64,000 nt of DNA. Source: Microbacterium allomyrinae (lineage in GTDB: Bacteria; Actinomycetota; Actinomycetes; Actinomycetales; Microbacteriaceae). The notes below the pieces were generated by a model. It saw only the letters and a list, made by a program, of their open reading frames with translations, was not told where the DNA came from and did no database searches. The stretch is from assembly GCF_020682705.1 (NCBI RefSeq), contig NZ_JAGTTN010000001.1:124001-188000 (forward strand), written 5' to 3'. This document shows positions 51,250-60,391 of this stretch, in pieces (positions within the stretch are counted from its first letter, which is position 1; each line of letters opens with the position of its first letter). Both the position numbers and the translations under genes were made by a program.

Positions 51250-52253
51250 CGTGCCACCACCGTGCCCATGCGATGCACGAGCGTGTGCTCGGCGAGGGTC
51301 CGCGCCTTGCCCGCTTCACGAATGGCGTTCGCCCACCGTGGTTCTTTTCGCGCCCGGGCGACGTGGTCGACGAGTTCCTCGGGAGACGTGAACACCAGCG
51401 TCTCGGTGCCCACGTCGTAGTAGCGATCGACGTCCGCACGGTCGACGAGATGGAGACCGCCGACTCCGGGAGCCTCGAAGGTGCGCATCGTGAACCCGTC
51501 GTGGTCGTCGCCATGAATGTTCAGTGCTGCGAGCGACCCTGCCATGACGCCGTAGTAGTCGCTGCGAGGTAGGTCCGGACCGGTCGGGATGCCGGGGTTC
51601 GTGAACTGTCGCGTACGGGCGATGTCCCACGGGTGTCGCGACCACTCCCGGCCAAACGCCTTCACCGGTATTCCGGCATCGGCGAGCTTTCGCATGAGGC
51701 GCTCCCGCACCGGGTAGCGCGCTCCGACGAAGGTGGCGGCCGGAGTCGGTCGAGGCACGAAACCGGCGAGCGAGTCGAACCCGTCGGGCAGATAGGTCGC
51801 GTCGATCCCTTCCGCCTGCAGTCGTGCGACGTCGCGCGGGCTGTAGCTCACGATCGAGTCGATCTCGCGCAGCGTCTCCAGCGAGTAGTCGATACGCGCC
51901 AACTCGTCGTAGAGCCAGAGCACGGTGGGAACGCGCGCATCTGCCACCGCCTGCCACCAGCGTTCACCCAGCAGATCGGCCTTCACGACCAGAAGCGCAT
52001 CGGGGCGAGAGTCCCGCAAGGCGGCAAGGGCACGGTCGCAGATCTCGCGCTGCGCCGACCGCGCCGGCGCAGTGCCGGGAATCTCGTGCACCACCTTGTT
52101 CTGCACGCGCTGACGCAGGTTCGCAGATGCGTCGTAGCAGTGGACGACGACCGTATGGCCGCGCGCTTGGAGAGCATCCCGGATAGCGCGCCAGTAGCCG
52201 TGAAAGACGGGCGTGACGAGAAGGATGCGCCGTGTGCGTTCGGGAGGCCTCAC
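51240..52253 (-). CDS. CgeB-like GT4 glycosyltransferase
   Basis: A 337-residue GT-B protein of the Glyco_trans_1_2/CgeB type. The typical C-terminal stretch is MAGSLAALNIHGDDHDGFTMRTFEAPGVGG, followed by DVDRYYDVGTETLVF, in which the RxFE pattern marks the donor site. VVKADLLGERWWQAVAD is typical of the N-terminal half. GTG 52253 overlaps the GT2 stop (GTGA), so the long upstream frame is a shadow. It overlaps the HP-motif gene by 10 nt. Confidence 0.85.
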   Translation of the reverse strand: MRPPERTRRILLVTPVFHGYWRAIRDALQARGHTVVVHCYDASANLRQRVQNKVVHEIPGTAPARSAQREICDRALAALRDSRPDALLVVKADLLGERWWQAVADARVPTVLWLYDELARIDYSLETLREIDSIVSYSPRDVARLQAEGIDATYLPDGFDSLAGFVPRPTPAATFVGARYPVRERLMRKLADAGIPVKAFGREWSRHPWDIARTRQFTNPGIPTGPDLPRSDYYGVMAGSLAALNIHGDDHDGFTMRTFEAPGVGGLHLVDRADVDRYYDVGTETLVFTSPEELVDHVARARKEPRWANAIREAGKARTLAEHTLVHRMGTVVARWR

Positions 52254-53176
52254 CCGGCACCTCGCAACAAGCCCAACTCGTCGCGGAGAATCTGCCGTGC
52301 CTCGATCGGGCGGCGAGCCAGCTGCCGGATGCCGTTGACGACGAAGTTCACGAGCGAGGCGCCGGTGAGCATCAGTCGCTGGCGACGCGGGTGGGCGCCC
52401 CACTTGCGGGCATACCGCAACCGCGATTGCACCAGCCAGCGGCGCCGCCTCGCCGGATCGGTGGAGCCGCCGCCTTCGTGCACGGCCGTGACCGTTCCGG
52501 CGAACACCGACGGCACACCGCGCATCCGCAGTCGACGCTGCAGATCGACCTCTTCACAGTTCATGTGAAAACCCTCATCGAACCCTCCCACAGCGCGAAA
52601 CTCGGCGAGCGGGAGCATCATCGCTGCACCGACGACCCAGTCCACCGGCACGACCGCTCCCGAGAGGCAACGGGTATCGTGCCCGACCGCCTCGTGCAGC
52701 TCGCGTCGATGACGAAAACGCGCGAGCGGAGTCAGCCACTCCACCACGTAATGACGCGTACGGGGGAAGTGGCGGCCGACCCACTCCGATTCTCCCGAGG
52801 GCCGCACGATCTGCGGACTCACGACCGCGGGCTGCCACGGGATCGCGGCTTCGAGCAGGTCGTGCACGAATGTCGCGCCGATTCCGAGATCGCTGTTGAG
52901 GACCGCCAATAGATCGCCTGTCGCGATCTGGGCGCCGGCATTCACCGCGGCACCGAAGCCGCCATTGCGTTCTCGACGGATGACGTTCACCCCGGGGCGA
53001 TCCGGAAACGGGATCGGCGAGGCGTCATCGACGACGATGATCTCCAGCGCACGCGGCTCGGATTGGGCCTGCAGCGCACGCACGAGCACGGACGTCGTCT
53101 CTGGATCGCCGTAGTGCGGAATGATGACCGAAACGCCGGGCACGCCCTCGAACCCGCGCAGGTCGGTCCCTGGCAT
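52250..53176 (-). CDS. GT2 glycosyltransferase (rhamnosyltransferase-like)
   Basis: A 308-residue GT-A enzyme. SVIIPHYGDPETTSVLVRAL starts the domain, VVDDASPIPFPDRPGVNVIRRERNGGFGAAVNAG follows, LNSDLGIG carries the DXD-like NSD site and FHMNCEEVDLQRRLRMRG the acceptor ED motif. The overall pattern is that of WbbL-like rhamnosyltransferases. ATG 53176 shares a base with the phosphatase stop (TGATG). The C-terminus has a long basic helix. Confidence 0.87.
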   Translation of the reverse strand: MPGTDLRGFEGVPGVSVIIPHYGDPETTSVLVRALQAQSEPRALEIIVVDDASPIPFPDRPGVNVIRRERNGGFGAAVNAGAQIATGDLLAVLNSDLGIGATFVHDLLEAAIPWQPAVVSPQIVRPSGESEWVGRHFPRTRHYVVEWLTPLARFRHRRELHEAVGHDTRCLSGAVVPVDWVVGAAMMLPLAEFRAVGGFDEGFHMNCEEVDLQRRLRMRGVPSVFAGTVTAVHEGGGSTDPARRRRWLVQSRLRYARKWGAHPRRQRLMLTGASLVNFVVNGIRQLARRPIEARQILRDELGLLRGAG

Positions 53177-53754
53177 CAGAGAAGTGCTCCCGGTGGCGCG
53201 CCGTGCAGCATCCGTTCGCCTCTGGATCCTGCAGCGCTCGGTGTCGCACCGACTGCGGCGAGGATGACTTCGAGCAGTTCCGTGATCTCGGCCACCGCGC
53301 TCTCGGCGGCGGCCGGGCCGTGTCCGTACGGATCGGCGAAGTCGTCCGCGTCGACGTACGGGGCGTCGTCGACAGCGAGGAAGCTCAGCGGCTCCGCTCG
53401 CCGCGGGAGCCCCTGAAGCGCGCGCGCCGCGCGACGGATCGTGAACGTCGAACGAACCGACGCCGGCGACTCCTTGAGGACCCATGCCCGCTGCCGGGCC
53501 TCGAAGGCGAGTACGAGGTCGGCGCTCGAGAGCAGAGCGAGGTCTACCTGGCGCGCGGTGTGTGCCGAGGCGTCGATGCCGCGTCGGTGCAGGGCGCCCG
53601 CGAGCTCGGAGTCGACGCCGTGACCCACGAGCGCGCTGACACCCGCACTGGCGACCTGCCATGCCCCGCCGGTGCCGAGGAGGTGGCGTGCGATCAGCTC
53701 AGCGGAAGCCGATCGGGCGATGTTCGCCTGACAGACAAACAGCAAGGATGGCAT
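53176..53754 (-). CDS. Low-molecular-weight protein tyrosine phosphatase
   Basis: A 192-residue Wzb/Etp-type phosphatase. The P-loop is C8 to R14 in VCQANIARS (CX5R), and the general-acid Asp is in DFADPYGHG. It is placed directly after the tyrosine autokinase gene, with only the stop and start codons touching, and is expected to dephosphorylate that kinase. The C-terminal tail of about 35 residues, rich in Ala and Gly, exceeds the usual length. Confidence 0.92.
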   Translation of the reverse strand: MPSLLFVCQANIARSASAELIARHLLGTGGAWQVASAGVSALVGHGVDSELAGALHRRGIDASAHTARQVDLALLSSADLVLAFEARQRAWVLKESPASVRSTFTIRRAARALQGLPRRAEPLSFLAVDDAPYVDADDFADPYGHGPAAAESAVAEITELLEVILAAVGATPSAAGSRGERMLHGAPPGALL

Positions 53755-55233
53755 TCAGGCTCCTCGACGCGCGCTGCGGCGCGACCCCGCCGCCTCCGCG
53801 CTCGATTCACCGGTCGGCTCCCACGTCACCGGTGTCGGAAGCGTCGCCCCGTCGCTCGAGCGCTCGGCTGCTGCGGAGGGCATGTAGTACTTCGAGTTCC
53901 GCTTGTACTCGTGGCCCTCGCCGGCATCGCGCCCCGAGACCTTGTTGAGCACGGTTCCGAGGAGCCGGGAGTGCACCTGATCCAACATCTGTCGGGCCAG
54001 TACGACATCCTCCTTGCGCGTCTTTCCGACCGTTGCCAGCAGGATGGTGCCGTCGGCGACCATGCTGAGCAGCACGGCATCCGTAACGGGGAGGACGGGC
54101 GGCGCGTCGATCACGACGAAGTGGCGATCTGACAAGGTCGCCACGAGGGACCTCATCGCCTGCGAACCGAGCATCTCGGACGGGTTCGGGGGAACGTGGC
54201 CGGCAGGCAGCACCAGAAGCCCCGGGGTGTCTGTCGTGCGCAGCACGTCTTCGAAGCGGACCTGCCCGCTCAGCACCTCGCTCAGGCCGATGCTTCCGTC
54301 CACGCCGGCCAGGCCCGCGACGGACGGTCGGCGAAGGTCGGCGTCGATCAGCACGGTCGGTTGGCCGGAACGCGCCAGAACCCTCGCCAGCATGACCGAT
54401 ACCGTCGACTTGCCTTCGCCGACGTTGGCGCTGGTCACGACGACGCTGTGAACCTCGCCGTCGACGCTCGAGAAGCGAAGGTTCGTTCGCAGCCGCCGGA
54501 AGGCTTCGGCGGCATGCGCATCGACATCTGCGACAGCGCGATTCTTTCCGGCGAGCTGTTCCGACTTGGGGATCCGGCCGAGCGTGCCGGCGCCGCCGGC
54601 CGCCGTCGACAGGTCGGCGGCTGTGCGCACGCGAACATCAGCGGCCTTCCGCAGGAAGACGAAGAGATATGCCGCAACGAGACCGATGACCCCGCCCAGG
54701 AGCAGATTGACGCGCAGATCCGGGCTCACCGGCTGGGTCGGCACGACCGCGTTCTCGAGCGGAACGACGAGGATGGACGAACTCTCTGCGCCCACCTCGC
54801 TTTCGATGTGCTCGACCACGGCTGCAACCGCTTCCAGTGCGCCATCGGCGAGCGCGGCCGCCGCTTCCGGAGAGGATGCCGTCGCAGACACCTCGAGAAG
54901 CGTGCTTCCTTCGGCCACCGAGGCTGATAGCCGCCCGCTGAGCGACTCCCCGCCGAGATCGAGTGTCGGGTCGGAGGCGATCTGGTCGAACACCGCACCG
55001 CTCGTGATCAGCGGGATGAAGGAGCGTGCCTTGGTCGCGGCGGCTTCCGTGCCGCTCATCGCGTCCATGAACCCGGCGCTGCCGCCCGCAACCACATATC
55101 CGGCCGAGCTTGCCGTATATACCCGCGGCTGCAACAGCGTGTAACCGAACATCACGAGCACTCCGGCGATGACGCCAACGAGGAGAACGACCCAGTTCTT
55201 GCGCGTCAGACGAAGGAAGTCGAGTACCGTCAT
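53755..55233 (-). CDS. Polysaccharide co-polymerase/tyrosine autokinase (BY-kinase)
   Basis: A 492-residue Wzc/CpsCD-type protein in one chain. The Wzz-like part has transmembrane helices at about 14-34 and 177-195. The kinase domain has Walker A ANVGEGKSTVSVMLARVL, A' VLIDADLRRPS and B FVVIDAPPVLPVTDAV. The C-terminus has only three tyrosines (EYKRNSKYYMPS), fewer than in Gram-negative Wzc. ATG 55233 was chosen at the first helix. It controls chain length of the exported glycan together with the phosphatase. Confidence 0.9.
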   Translation of the reverse strand: MTVLDFLRLTRKNWVVLLVGVIAGVLVMFGYTLLQPRVYTASSAGYVVAGGSAGFMDAMSGTEAAATKARSFIPLITSGAVFDQIASDPTLDLGGESLSGRLSASVAEGSTLLEVSATASSPEAAAALADGALEAVAAVVEHIESEVGAESSSILVVPLENAVVPTQPVSPDLRVNLLLGGVIGLVAAYLFVFLRKAADVRVRTAADLSTAAGGAGTLGRIPKSEQLAGKNRAVADVDAHAAEAFRRLRTNLRFSSVDGEVHSVVVTSANVGEGKSTVSVMLARVLARSGQPTVLIDADLRRPSVAGLAGVDGSIGLSEVLSGQVRFEDVLRTTDTPGLLVLPAGHVPPNPSEMLGSQAMRSLVATLSDRHFVVIDAPPVLPVTDAVLLSMVADGTILLATVGKTRKEDVVLARQMLDQVHSRLLGTVLNKVSGRDAGEGHEYKRNSKYYMPSAAAERSSDGATLPTPVTWEPTGESSAEAAGSRRSARRGA

Positions 55234-55289
55234 GGCGCGGTCGGGACCTCTCTGGAACAGGACGCTCGCGGGAGCGCGCACTAGGGGTG

Positions 55290-55302
55290 ATTCAAGCTGA
55301 AT
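55290..55302. promoter_or_regulatory. Small dyad in the kinase/polymerase divergent region
   Basis: ATTCA-AGC-TGAAT is a perfect inverted repeat in a locally AT-rich spot, upstream of the kinase and the polymerase. No strong promoter elements were placed; TAGACT (55384-55389) is a possible -10 for the polymerase. Confidence 0.3.
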
Positions 55303-55435
55303 TGCACCTTACCAGCACCGGTGGAGCACCCCCTTGCCCGCCTGGACCCACGCCCCCTCACACGCCGGAGGAGACTCTCCCAGTAGACTCGCCACCGTTG
55401 CCGCTCGTCCGTTCCGCCTCGGGAGGTGTCTCGAC

Positions 55436-56614
55436 ATGCCACATGCATCATCGGCCTCCGAGACCGCAGCTCGCGGCGGCGGCGCCTCCGTCTCCGATCA
55501 CCAGCCGTTCCGCCTGCTGGAGGCCCTGCTCGCCGGGCTGTTCGTGTTCAGAATCGAGATTCCGGGGCCCGCGCAGCTGCCGCTGTCGGACCTCGCCGCG
55601 CTGGCGCTGATCGCCCTCGCCGCGTTCCGCAGGCCCCGGCGCTCGCTCCGCCCGGTCAACTGGTACGTCTACATCGTCGTCTTCCTGCTCGCGTACCTCG
55701 CCGTCGTCGCCCTCGTGAACGACGTCGACCCGGTCAGACGGCTGGTCAGATTCGCGATCCTCATGGTGCTGGCCGGCTTCATCGCCAGCGCACGGATCGA
55801 TATCCGATCCGTGATGATCGGAGTCGGAGCCGGCCTCATCGCCAACACCGCGCTGTTCTACGCGGGCCTTGCTCCTGACAACTACGGCGGGCTGCTCACG
55901 GGCTTCTTGGAGGACAAGAACAGGGCGGGCTTGTATTTCGCCGTCCTGCCTCTGCTGATGATCGCCTTCGTCCGGCCGACATGGGCCAAGATCGTGATCC
56001 TCGTCGCCGGCGCCGCGGGACTCGTCCTGACCGACTCTCGCACCTCGATGGCCGCGTTCGCCGCGGCAGTCGTATGGATCCTCCTGAGCACCCGGATCGG
56101 AGCCGCGCTGCGCGTCGTGCTCGCGCTCGCGATCTTTCTCGCCTTCAGCTGGGTGGAGGACAACCTCGCGGAAGTCGGGCAATACGCCGCGCGCGCCGGC
56201 TCCGATGCGCTGCGATCGCGTATCGACAGCGCCGCGCTGATCAAGGTGTCTCACGCGCCGTGGTACGGGCTCGGCGTGGGCGAAGGCGAGGTCACCGTCG
56301 CGGGCGGTCAATGGTTCTTCCACAACTCGTATCTGGTGCTGCTCGTCGAAGGCGGCTGGATCATGCTGCTCTGCGTCGTCGCTCTTTTCGTCATCGTGGG
56401 GTTTCGCGTCGGTGCGCGGTCGCCCCGGGGTGCCGATGACGTCGCGGTCGAGGCGGCGACCGTGGCGATCCTTCTCTGCGCCACGCGCCTGGGCGAGGTC
56501 TTCTTCACGCTCCCGGCGTTTCTGCTGCTCGGAGTCGGACTGGCCATACGAGTACGTGATGCGCCGTCGAACAGCAACAGCTTCCCGGGAACGCCGTTCA
56601 CGGCATCCGGCTAG
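55436..56614 (+). CDS. O-antigen ligase/polymerase-like membrane protein (Wzy-like)
   Basis: A 392-residue membrane protein with about 10 transmembrane helices. A large loop before the last helices carries LRSRIDSAALIKVSHAPWYGLGVGEGEV followed by HNSYLVLLVEGG, the classic Wzy_C/O-antigen-ligase pattern with the H-N-S-Y motif. GGGAGGTG stands 8 nt before ATG 55436, so the 34 residues of open frame farther upstream were dropped. It probably polymerises or ligates lipid-linked repeat units. It ends 4 nt inside the convergent GT4 gene. Confidence 0.87.
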   Translation: MPHASSASETAARGGGASVSDHQPFRLLEALLAGLFVFRIEIPGPAQLPLSDLAALALIALAAFRRPRRSLRPVNWYVYIVVFLLAYLAVVALVNDVDPVRRLVRFAILMVLAGFIASARIDIRSVMIGVGAGLIANTALFYAGLAPDNYGGLLTGFLEDKNRAGLYFAVLPLLMIAFVRPTWAKIVILVAGAAGLVLTDSRTSMAAFAAAVVWILLSTRIGAALRVVLALAIFLAFSWVEDNLAEVGQYAARAGSDALRSRIDSAALIKVSHAPWYGLGVGEGEVTVAGGQWFFHNSYLVLLVEGGWIMLLCVVALFVIVGFRVGARSPRGADDVAVEAATVAILLCATRLGEVFFTLPAFLLLGVGLAIRVRDAPSNSNSFPGTPFTASG

Positions 56615-57678
56615 CGCACCGCCGCCTGCGTCCTGCCCATTCCTGTCAGGAGTTGCCGGGTGCGGTTCACACCGGCCTCCGGCGAGTACTCCTTCTCCCA
56701 CCGATCCCATCCCGAGCGCACGGATGCGGAGGTGTCGATGACGCCATCGGCACGGTCCAGGATCGCGGCTGCCAAGGCATCCACATCACCGGCGGGGACG
56801 ATGACGGACTCGTCTCGGCCGACGACCTCGGGCAGCGCGCCCGCGTCGCTCACGAGCAACGGGGTGCGCGTCGCCATCGCCTCGGCGGCGACCAGTCCGA
56901 ACGGCTCCGGCCACACCGACGGGCAGACGATCAGATCGACGCGGGCGAAGAACTCCCCCGGAGCGATCCAGCCGGTGCGTTCGACGAGCCCCTCGACGGA
57001 CACAAGCGCGTCTTCGACCGCACGCTGGTCGCGCTCAGGCACGAAGCGGGGGTCGCCTGCCAGCAGCAGCCGGAATCGGCCGGGGTGCGACTGCTCCAGT
57101 CGCCCCAGTGCGGCCGCCAGAATCGGCACGCCCTTGTCGACCGAGACACGGCCGAGAAACCCCAGCACGAAGGTTCCATCGCCGCGGCGCTCGCGTTCGC
57201 GACGCTCGATGGGCAGCACCCAGTTGGGAAAGACATCTGCTCCGCGCACATCTCGACGCATGGATGCCGAGGGCACGAGTGTCGCAAGCGCACCGCGGCG
57301 CGCGATCGACAGCATGGCTCGCCGCGCAGGGGGCACGGTCGAATGAACGTGCACGATCCGGCCCGGGTGCCCCGCCGTCGCCAACGACGGCACGAGGCCG
57401 TTGCACCAGAGCAGACCCCCGCGCTGCGTGCGGTCCCATCGGCGCAGCGACCGCATCCACTCCTTGCGGCCATTCGCCTCGAGCACCACCGTGCGATGCC
57501 CGGCGTCGCGCGCCGCATCGACCAGATCCGAAGGATGCGACGGGCCGACCACGGCGGTATCGACTCCGAGCTCTTCACAGGCGCGGGCGATGTTCAGCAG
57601 CATCACCTCGCCACCCGCGATGTCACCGTTGTTAGCGGCGATCGTGACGGGCTCAGAGCCGCTCGTGGGCAGTGTCAT
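56611..57678 (-). CDS. GT4-family glycosyltransferase
   Basis: A 355-residue GT-B enzyme. The N-terminal half has ANNGDIAGGEVMLLNIARACEEL and RIVHVHSTVP; the donor domain has VLGFLGRVSVDKGVPILAAALGRL and PSVWPEPFGLVAAEAMATRTPLLVSDAGALPEVV, in which Glu-Pro-Phe-Gly is the standard donor motif. It is transcribed alone on the minus strand, divergent from the nucleotidyltransferase gene. Confidence 0.9.
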   Translation of the reverse strand: MTLPTSGSEPVTIAANNGDIAGGEVMLLNIARACEELGVDTAVVGPSHPSDLVDAARDAGHRTVVLEANGRKEWMRSLRRWDRTQRGGLLWCNGLVPSLATAGHPGRIVHVHSTVPPARRAMLSIARRGALATLVPSASMRRDVRGADVFPNWVLPIERRERERRGDGTFVLGFLGRVSVDKGVPILAAALGRLEQSHPGRFRLLLAGDPRFVPERDQRAVEDALVSVEGLVERTGWIAPGEFFARVDLIVCPSVWPEPFGLVAAEAMATRTPLLVSDAGALPEVVGRDESVIVPAGDVDALAAAILDRADGVIDTSASVRSGWDRWEKEYSPEAGVNRTRQLLTGMGRTQAAVR

Positions 57679-57771
57679 GCTTCGTCCTCGGTGTGCGGGA
57701 CACGATGTCGGTCATCGCCGGCGCCGCCGTGCCGGACCCACCCTACTGGCCCTGTGAAGGCAGGGGCGAAG

Positions 57772-57800
57772 CTCGACGGCCGGAGCGGCGAGGATAGATT
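57772..57800 (+). promoter_or_regulatory. Promoter of the nucleotidyltransferase gene
   Basis: CTCGAC (57772-57777) and TAGATT (57795-57800) with exactly 17 nt between them, 28 nt before ATG 57829. Confidence 0.55.
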
Positions 57801-57828
57801 GGTCGGGTTGCAACGTGAGGGGATTCGG

Positions 57829-58764
57829 ATGCCTGAGGGCCCTGTGCCTGCGGTCGAGCACCTCCGGCTCGACGACGCGGTCGCGCTGGCGACCGCTCTT
57901 TCGCAGCACGTCGCGCACGGGGCGGGCATCCGAACCCTCGTACTCAAGGGATCGTTCGCCTCGCTCCAGGGGCTGCGCGAGCCGAGGCCGTCGCACGATG
58001 TCGACCTGCTCGTGGAGCCCGACCGGTTCGACGACCTTCTCGCTGCATTCGCGCGGTACGGATGGACAGCCCGGCCTGCGCCGGATTTTCCCCTCCTCCT
58101 GGATCTGCACTCTCGCACCCTCGTGCACTCCGGCTGGAACTGCGATATCGACGTACACCACTATTGGCCGGGATTCATCGGCGATGCGGCCGAGACGTTC
58201 GACCACCTGTGGCAGCGGCGGCAGTCCTGTGCTGCTGCCGGCGTGCAGGTGGACACGACGGGAGAGGCGGATACAGCGCTCGTGCTCGCCCTGCACTCCT
58301 TGCGAGAGGCCGGGCACGTGTCGGCGGAGAGCCGCAAGATGCGGGAGTACCGGTATCTTCTGCACCGCGTCAGCAGCGACGAAAGGCTCGCGAATGCCGT
58401 GCTCGCCTCCGCGCACGACGCCGGCGCGCTGCAGACGGCGCGACCGTTCCTGCGCGCGCTCGGCTTCGATATTCCCGAGGAGCAGAACCCCTCGGAGCAG
58501 CTGCGCCGCTGGCAGCTGAACGTGCATGCGCGACACCGCATGACCGCCTGGCTGCTCGAGCTCCGCCAGGCGTCCTTCACGCGCAAGCTGCACGTGATCC
58601 GGCGAGCGGTCTTCCCCTCGGCCGACGAGCTGCGAGCCATCGATCCCTACGTCGGCGCAGGTGCGCGTGCGGTGGCCAAAGGCTGGTGGCGGCGCTTCGC
58701 CCGCGGAATACGCTCAGCTCTTCAGGCGACCCAGGACATCAGGGCGCATTACCGGTCACGGTGA
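57829..58764 (+). CDS. Nucleotidyltransferase-fold protein (NTP_transf_5-like)
   Basis: A 311-residue protein of the PF14907 type. TLVLKGSFASLQGLREPRPSHDVDLLVEPDRFDDLL is the characteristic region: Lys-Gly-Ser and the Asp-x-Asp pair of the palm. The rest is helical. Such genes often sit in polysaccharide loci beside PqqD-like genes, as here, with an unknown role. GAGGGG precedes ATG 57829. Its 3' end overlaps the convergent PqqD gene by 9 nt. Confidence 0.78.
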   Translation: MPEGPVPAVEHLRLDDAVALATALSQHVAHGAGIRTLVLKGSFASLQGLREPRPSHDVDLLVEPDRFDDLLAAFARYGWTARPAPDFPLLLDLHSRTLVHSGWNCDIDVHHYWPGFIGDAAETFDHLWQRRQSCAAAGVQVDTTGEADTALVLALHSLREAGHVSAESRKMREYRYLLHRVSSDERLANAVLASAHDAGALQTARPFLRALGFDIPEEQNPSEQLRRWQLNVHARHRMTAWLLELRQASFTRKLHVIRRAVFPSADELRAIDPYVGAGARAVAKGWWRRFARGIRSALQATQDIRAHYRSR

Positions 58765-59085
58765 GCCGAACTGCTCGCGCTCGATCAGCCCGGTGCGCCG
58801 CATCGTGTCGAGGCAGGCGAGCACGTCACGCCGCACGGTGCCGAAATCGGCATCGAAGCGCTCCACGAGGGCCTCGATGATGGCATCGGCGCTGCGTTCC
58901 CCATCGATCTCGCGCCACAGCGCGATGGCGGTGCCTCGCAGCACGTGAGGCTCGCATCGTTCGTCGTCGAGGCGGAGCACCACCAGGCGATCGTCGGAGT
59001 CGACGATCGCGAGCGCGGCCGCGCGACGGACCGGGACGGCGGGCTCGCCGTGGTGAACAGGAAGGACCTCGGCGGTCATGGTCAT
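58756..59085 (-). CDS. PqqD-family small protein
   Basis: A 109-residue protein with a PqqD/RRE-like winged-helix core: LRGTAIALWREIDGERSADAIIEALVERFDADFGTVRRDVLACLDTMRRTGL (residues about 48-100), preceded by a beta-hairpin VVLRLDDERCEPHVL. PqqD proteins bind peptide or protein partners. It is coupled to galE through an ATGA overlap, not to a peptide-modifying enzyme, so its partner is unclear. ATG 59079 is an alternative start. Confidence 0.8.
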   Translation of the reverse strand: MTMTAEVLPVHHGEPAVPVRRAAALAIVDSDDRLVVLRLDDERCEPHVLRGTAIALWREIDGERSADAIIEALVERFDADFGTVRRDVLACLDTMRRTGLIEREQFGSP

Positions 59086-60059
59086 CCCGAAACACGTGGC
59101 GCGCGGAAGCCGCTCCACGCGGAGGTGATGATCTCGCGGAGGCCGAACTTCGCCGACCAGCCGAGTTCCGCGTGGATCAGCGAGGAGTCGGCCACGAGCG
59201 CTGCAGGATCGCCGATACGGCGCGGCTCGATCGCCGGTGTCGTCGCGTGACCCGTCACGTCGCGAATCATCTCCAGCACCTCGAGGACCGAGCGACCCAC
59301 CCCGGTGCCGACGTTCAGTTCGGCGGGCATCGCTCGGCCGGCGGAGAGCGCATCGAGAACCGCAACGTGCGCATCGGCAAGATCGACGACGTGCACGTAG
59401 TCGCGGACACACGTGCCATCGGGGGTCGGATAGTCATCACCGAAGACCCTCGGCGCCTCCCCTGCGATCAGCCGCTCGAACACGATCGGGACGAGATTTG
59501 TCGCGAACCGATCCGCACTCAGATCGTTTCCGGCGCCGGCGACATTGAAGTAGCGCAAGGAGACCGCGCGAAGCCACCCGGCACGCACGGCGTCGCGCAC
59601 CATCCATTCGCCGGCGAGCTTCGTCCTGCCATACGGATTGATCGGGTCTGCGGCGTCGCTCTCGCGCGCCGGCACACCCGTGCCGTTCCCGTACACCGCC
59701 GCCGACGACGAGAACACCAGGTTCGAGACCCGAGCGGACTCCATCGCCAAGAGCAGATTGGCGAGTCCACCGACATTCTCCCGGTAGTACCACGCGGGTC
59801 GCTGTGCGGATTCTCCGACCTGCTTCTTCGCCGCGAGGTGCACGACGGCACGAACGTCATGCTCTCGCAGGATCGCCTCGACCTGTGCGGGTGCGTCATC
59901 GGACGCGAGGTCGCACACACTGAACACGAGCCCTGCGACGCGCTCGGGCACCCCGGTGCTGAGGTCGTCGATCACGACGACCGATTCGCCGCGCGACGTC
60001 AGGCCGGCCACGACATGGCCGCCGATGTACCCGGCACCACCGGTCACGAGAACGCTCAC
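59082..60059 (-). CDS. galE: UDP-glucose 4-epimerase
   Basis: A 325-residue extended-SDR epimerase. VLVTGGAGYIGGHVVAGL is the NAD motif, SSSAAVYG the serine, and YGRTK the Tyr-Lys pair; GDDYPTPDGTCVRDYVHVVDLADAHV is a GalE hallmark. GTG 60059 is preferred because a TATCGT element ends 7 nt upstream; GTG 60068 would be inside that element. It supplies UDP-galactose or a related sugar for the locus. Confidence 0.93.
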   Translation of the reverse strand: MSVLVTGGAGYIGGHVVAGLTSRGESVVVIDDLSTGVPERVAGLVFSVCDLASDDAPAQVEAILREHDVRAVVHLAAKKQVGESAQRPAWYYRENVGGLANLLLAMESARVSNLVFSSSAAVYGNGTGVPARESDAADPINPYGRTKLAGEWMVRDAVRAGWLRAVSLRYFNVAGAGNDLSADRFATNLVPIVFERLIAGEAPRVFGDDYPTPDGTCVRDYVHVVDLADAHVAVLDALSAGRAMPAELNVGTGVGRSVLEVLEMIRDVTGHATTPAIEPRRIGDPAALVADSSLIHAELGWSAKFGLREIITSAWSGFRAPRVSG

Positions 60060-60391
60060 GCGTCTCACGATAGTCGGCCGATCATCTCACCCCGCCCGTC
60101 CGCTCAGCGTTCGGGCGTCGCGTTTGCTTCGAGAGGACTCATGTGGAAGCGTTTGCACAAACGGGTGGTAGAGTCTGCTTCAGATCACCCGTGGACCCGA
60201 AATTCGCGGGCGTATCGTCAACGATGAGTCGGCCCGCTCGGCAGATTGACGATGTGGATGTCATCACAGTCTCTGGGGGGGATCGTGGCAACGACGGTGC
60301 TTGAGCGCGTGCAACTATGTGAGCATTTCGGCGAGCGATCGGCGGTTGCCGGCTCAACACCCGCGGGGAAAGACAGCAGCTCGCTCTCGCT
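60060..60391. other. 332-nt divergent intergenic region with a dyad
   Basis: The gap between galE and the GT4 gene has no convincing frame. It carries CGTTTGCACAAACG (60150-60163), a 14-nt inverted repeat with a 2-nt centre and a LacI-operator-like look, and a G run GGGGGGG near 60280. The long leader may be regulatory; nothing else was recognised. Confidence 0.5.
60067..60072 (-). promoter_or_regulatory. -10 element of galE
   Basis: TATCGT on the minus strand ends 7 nt before GTG 60059; leaderless-type start. Confidence 0.45.
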
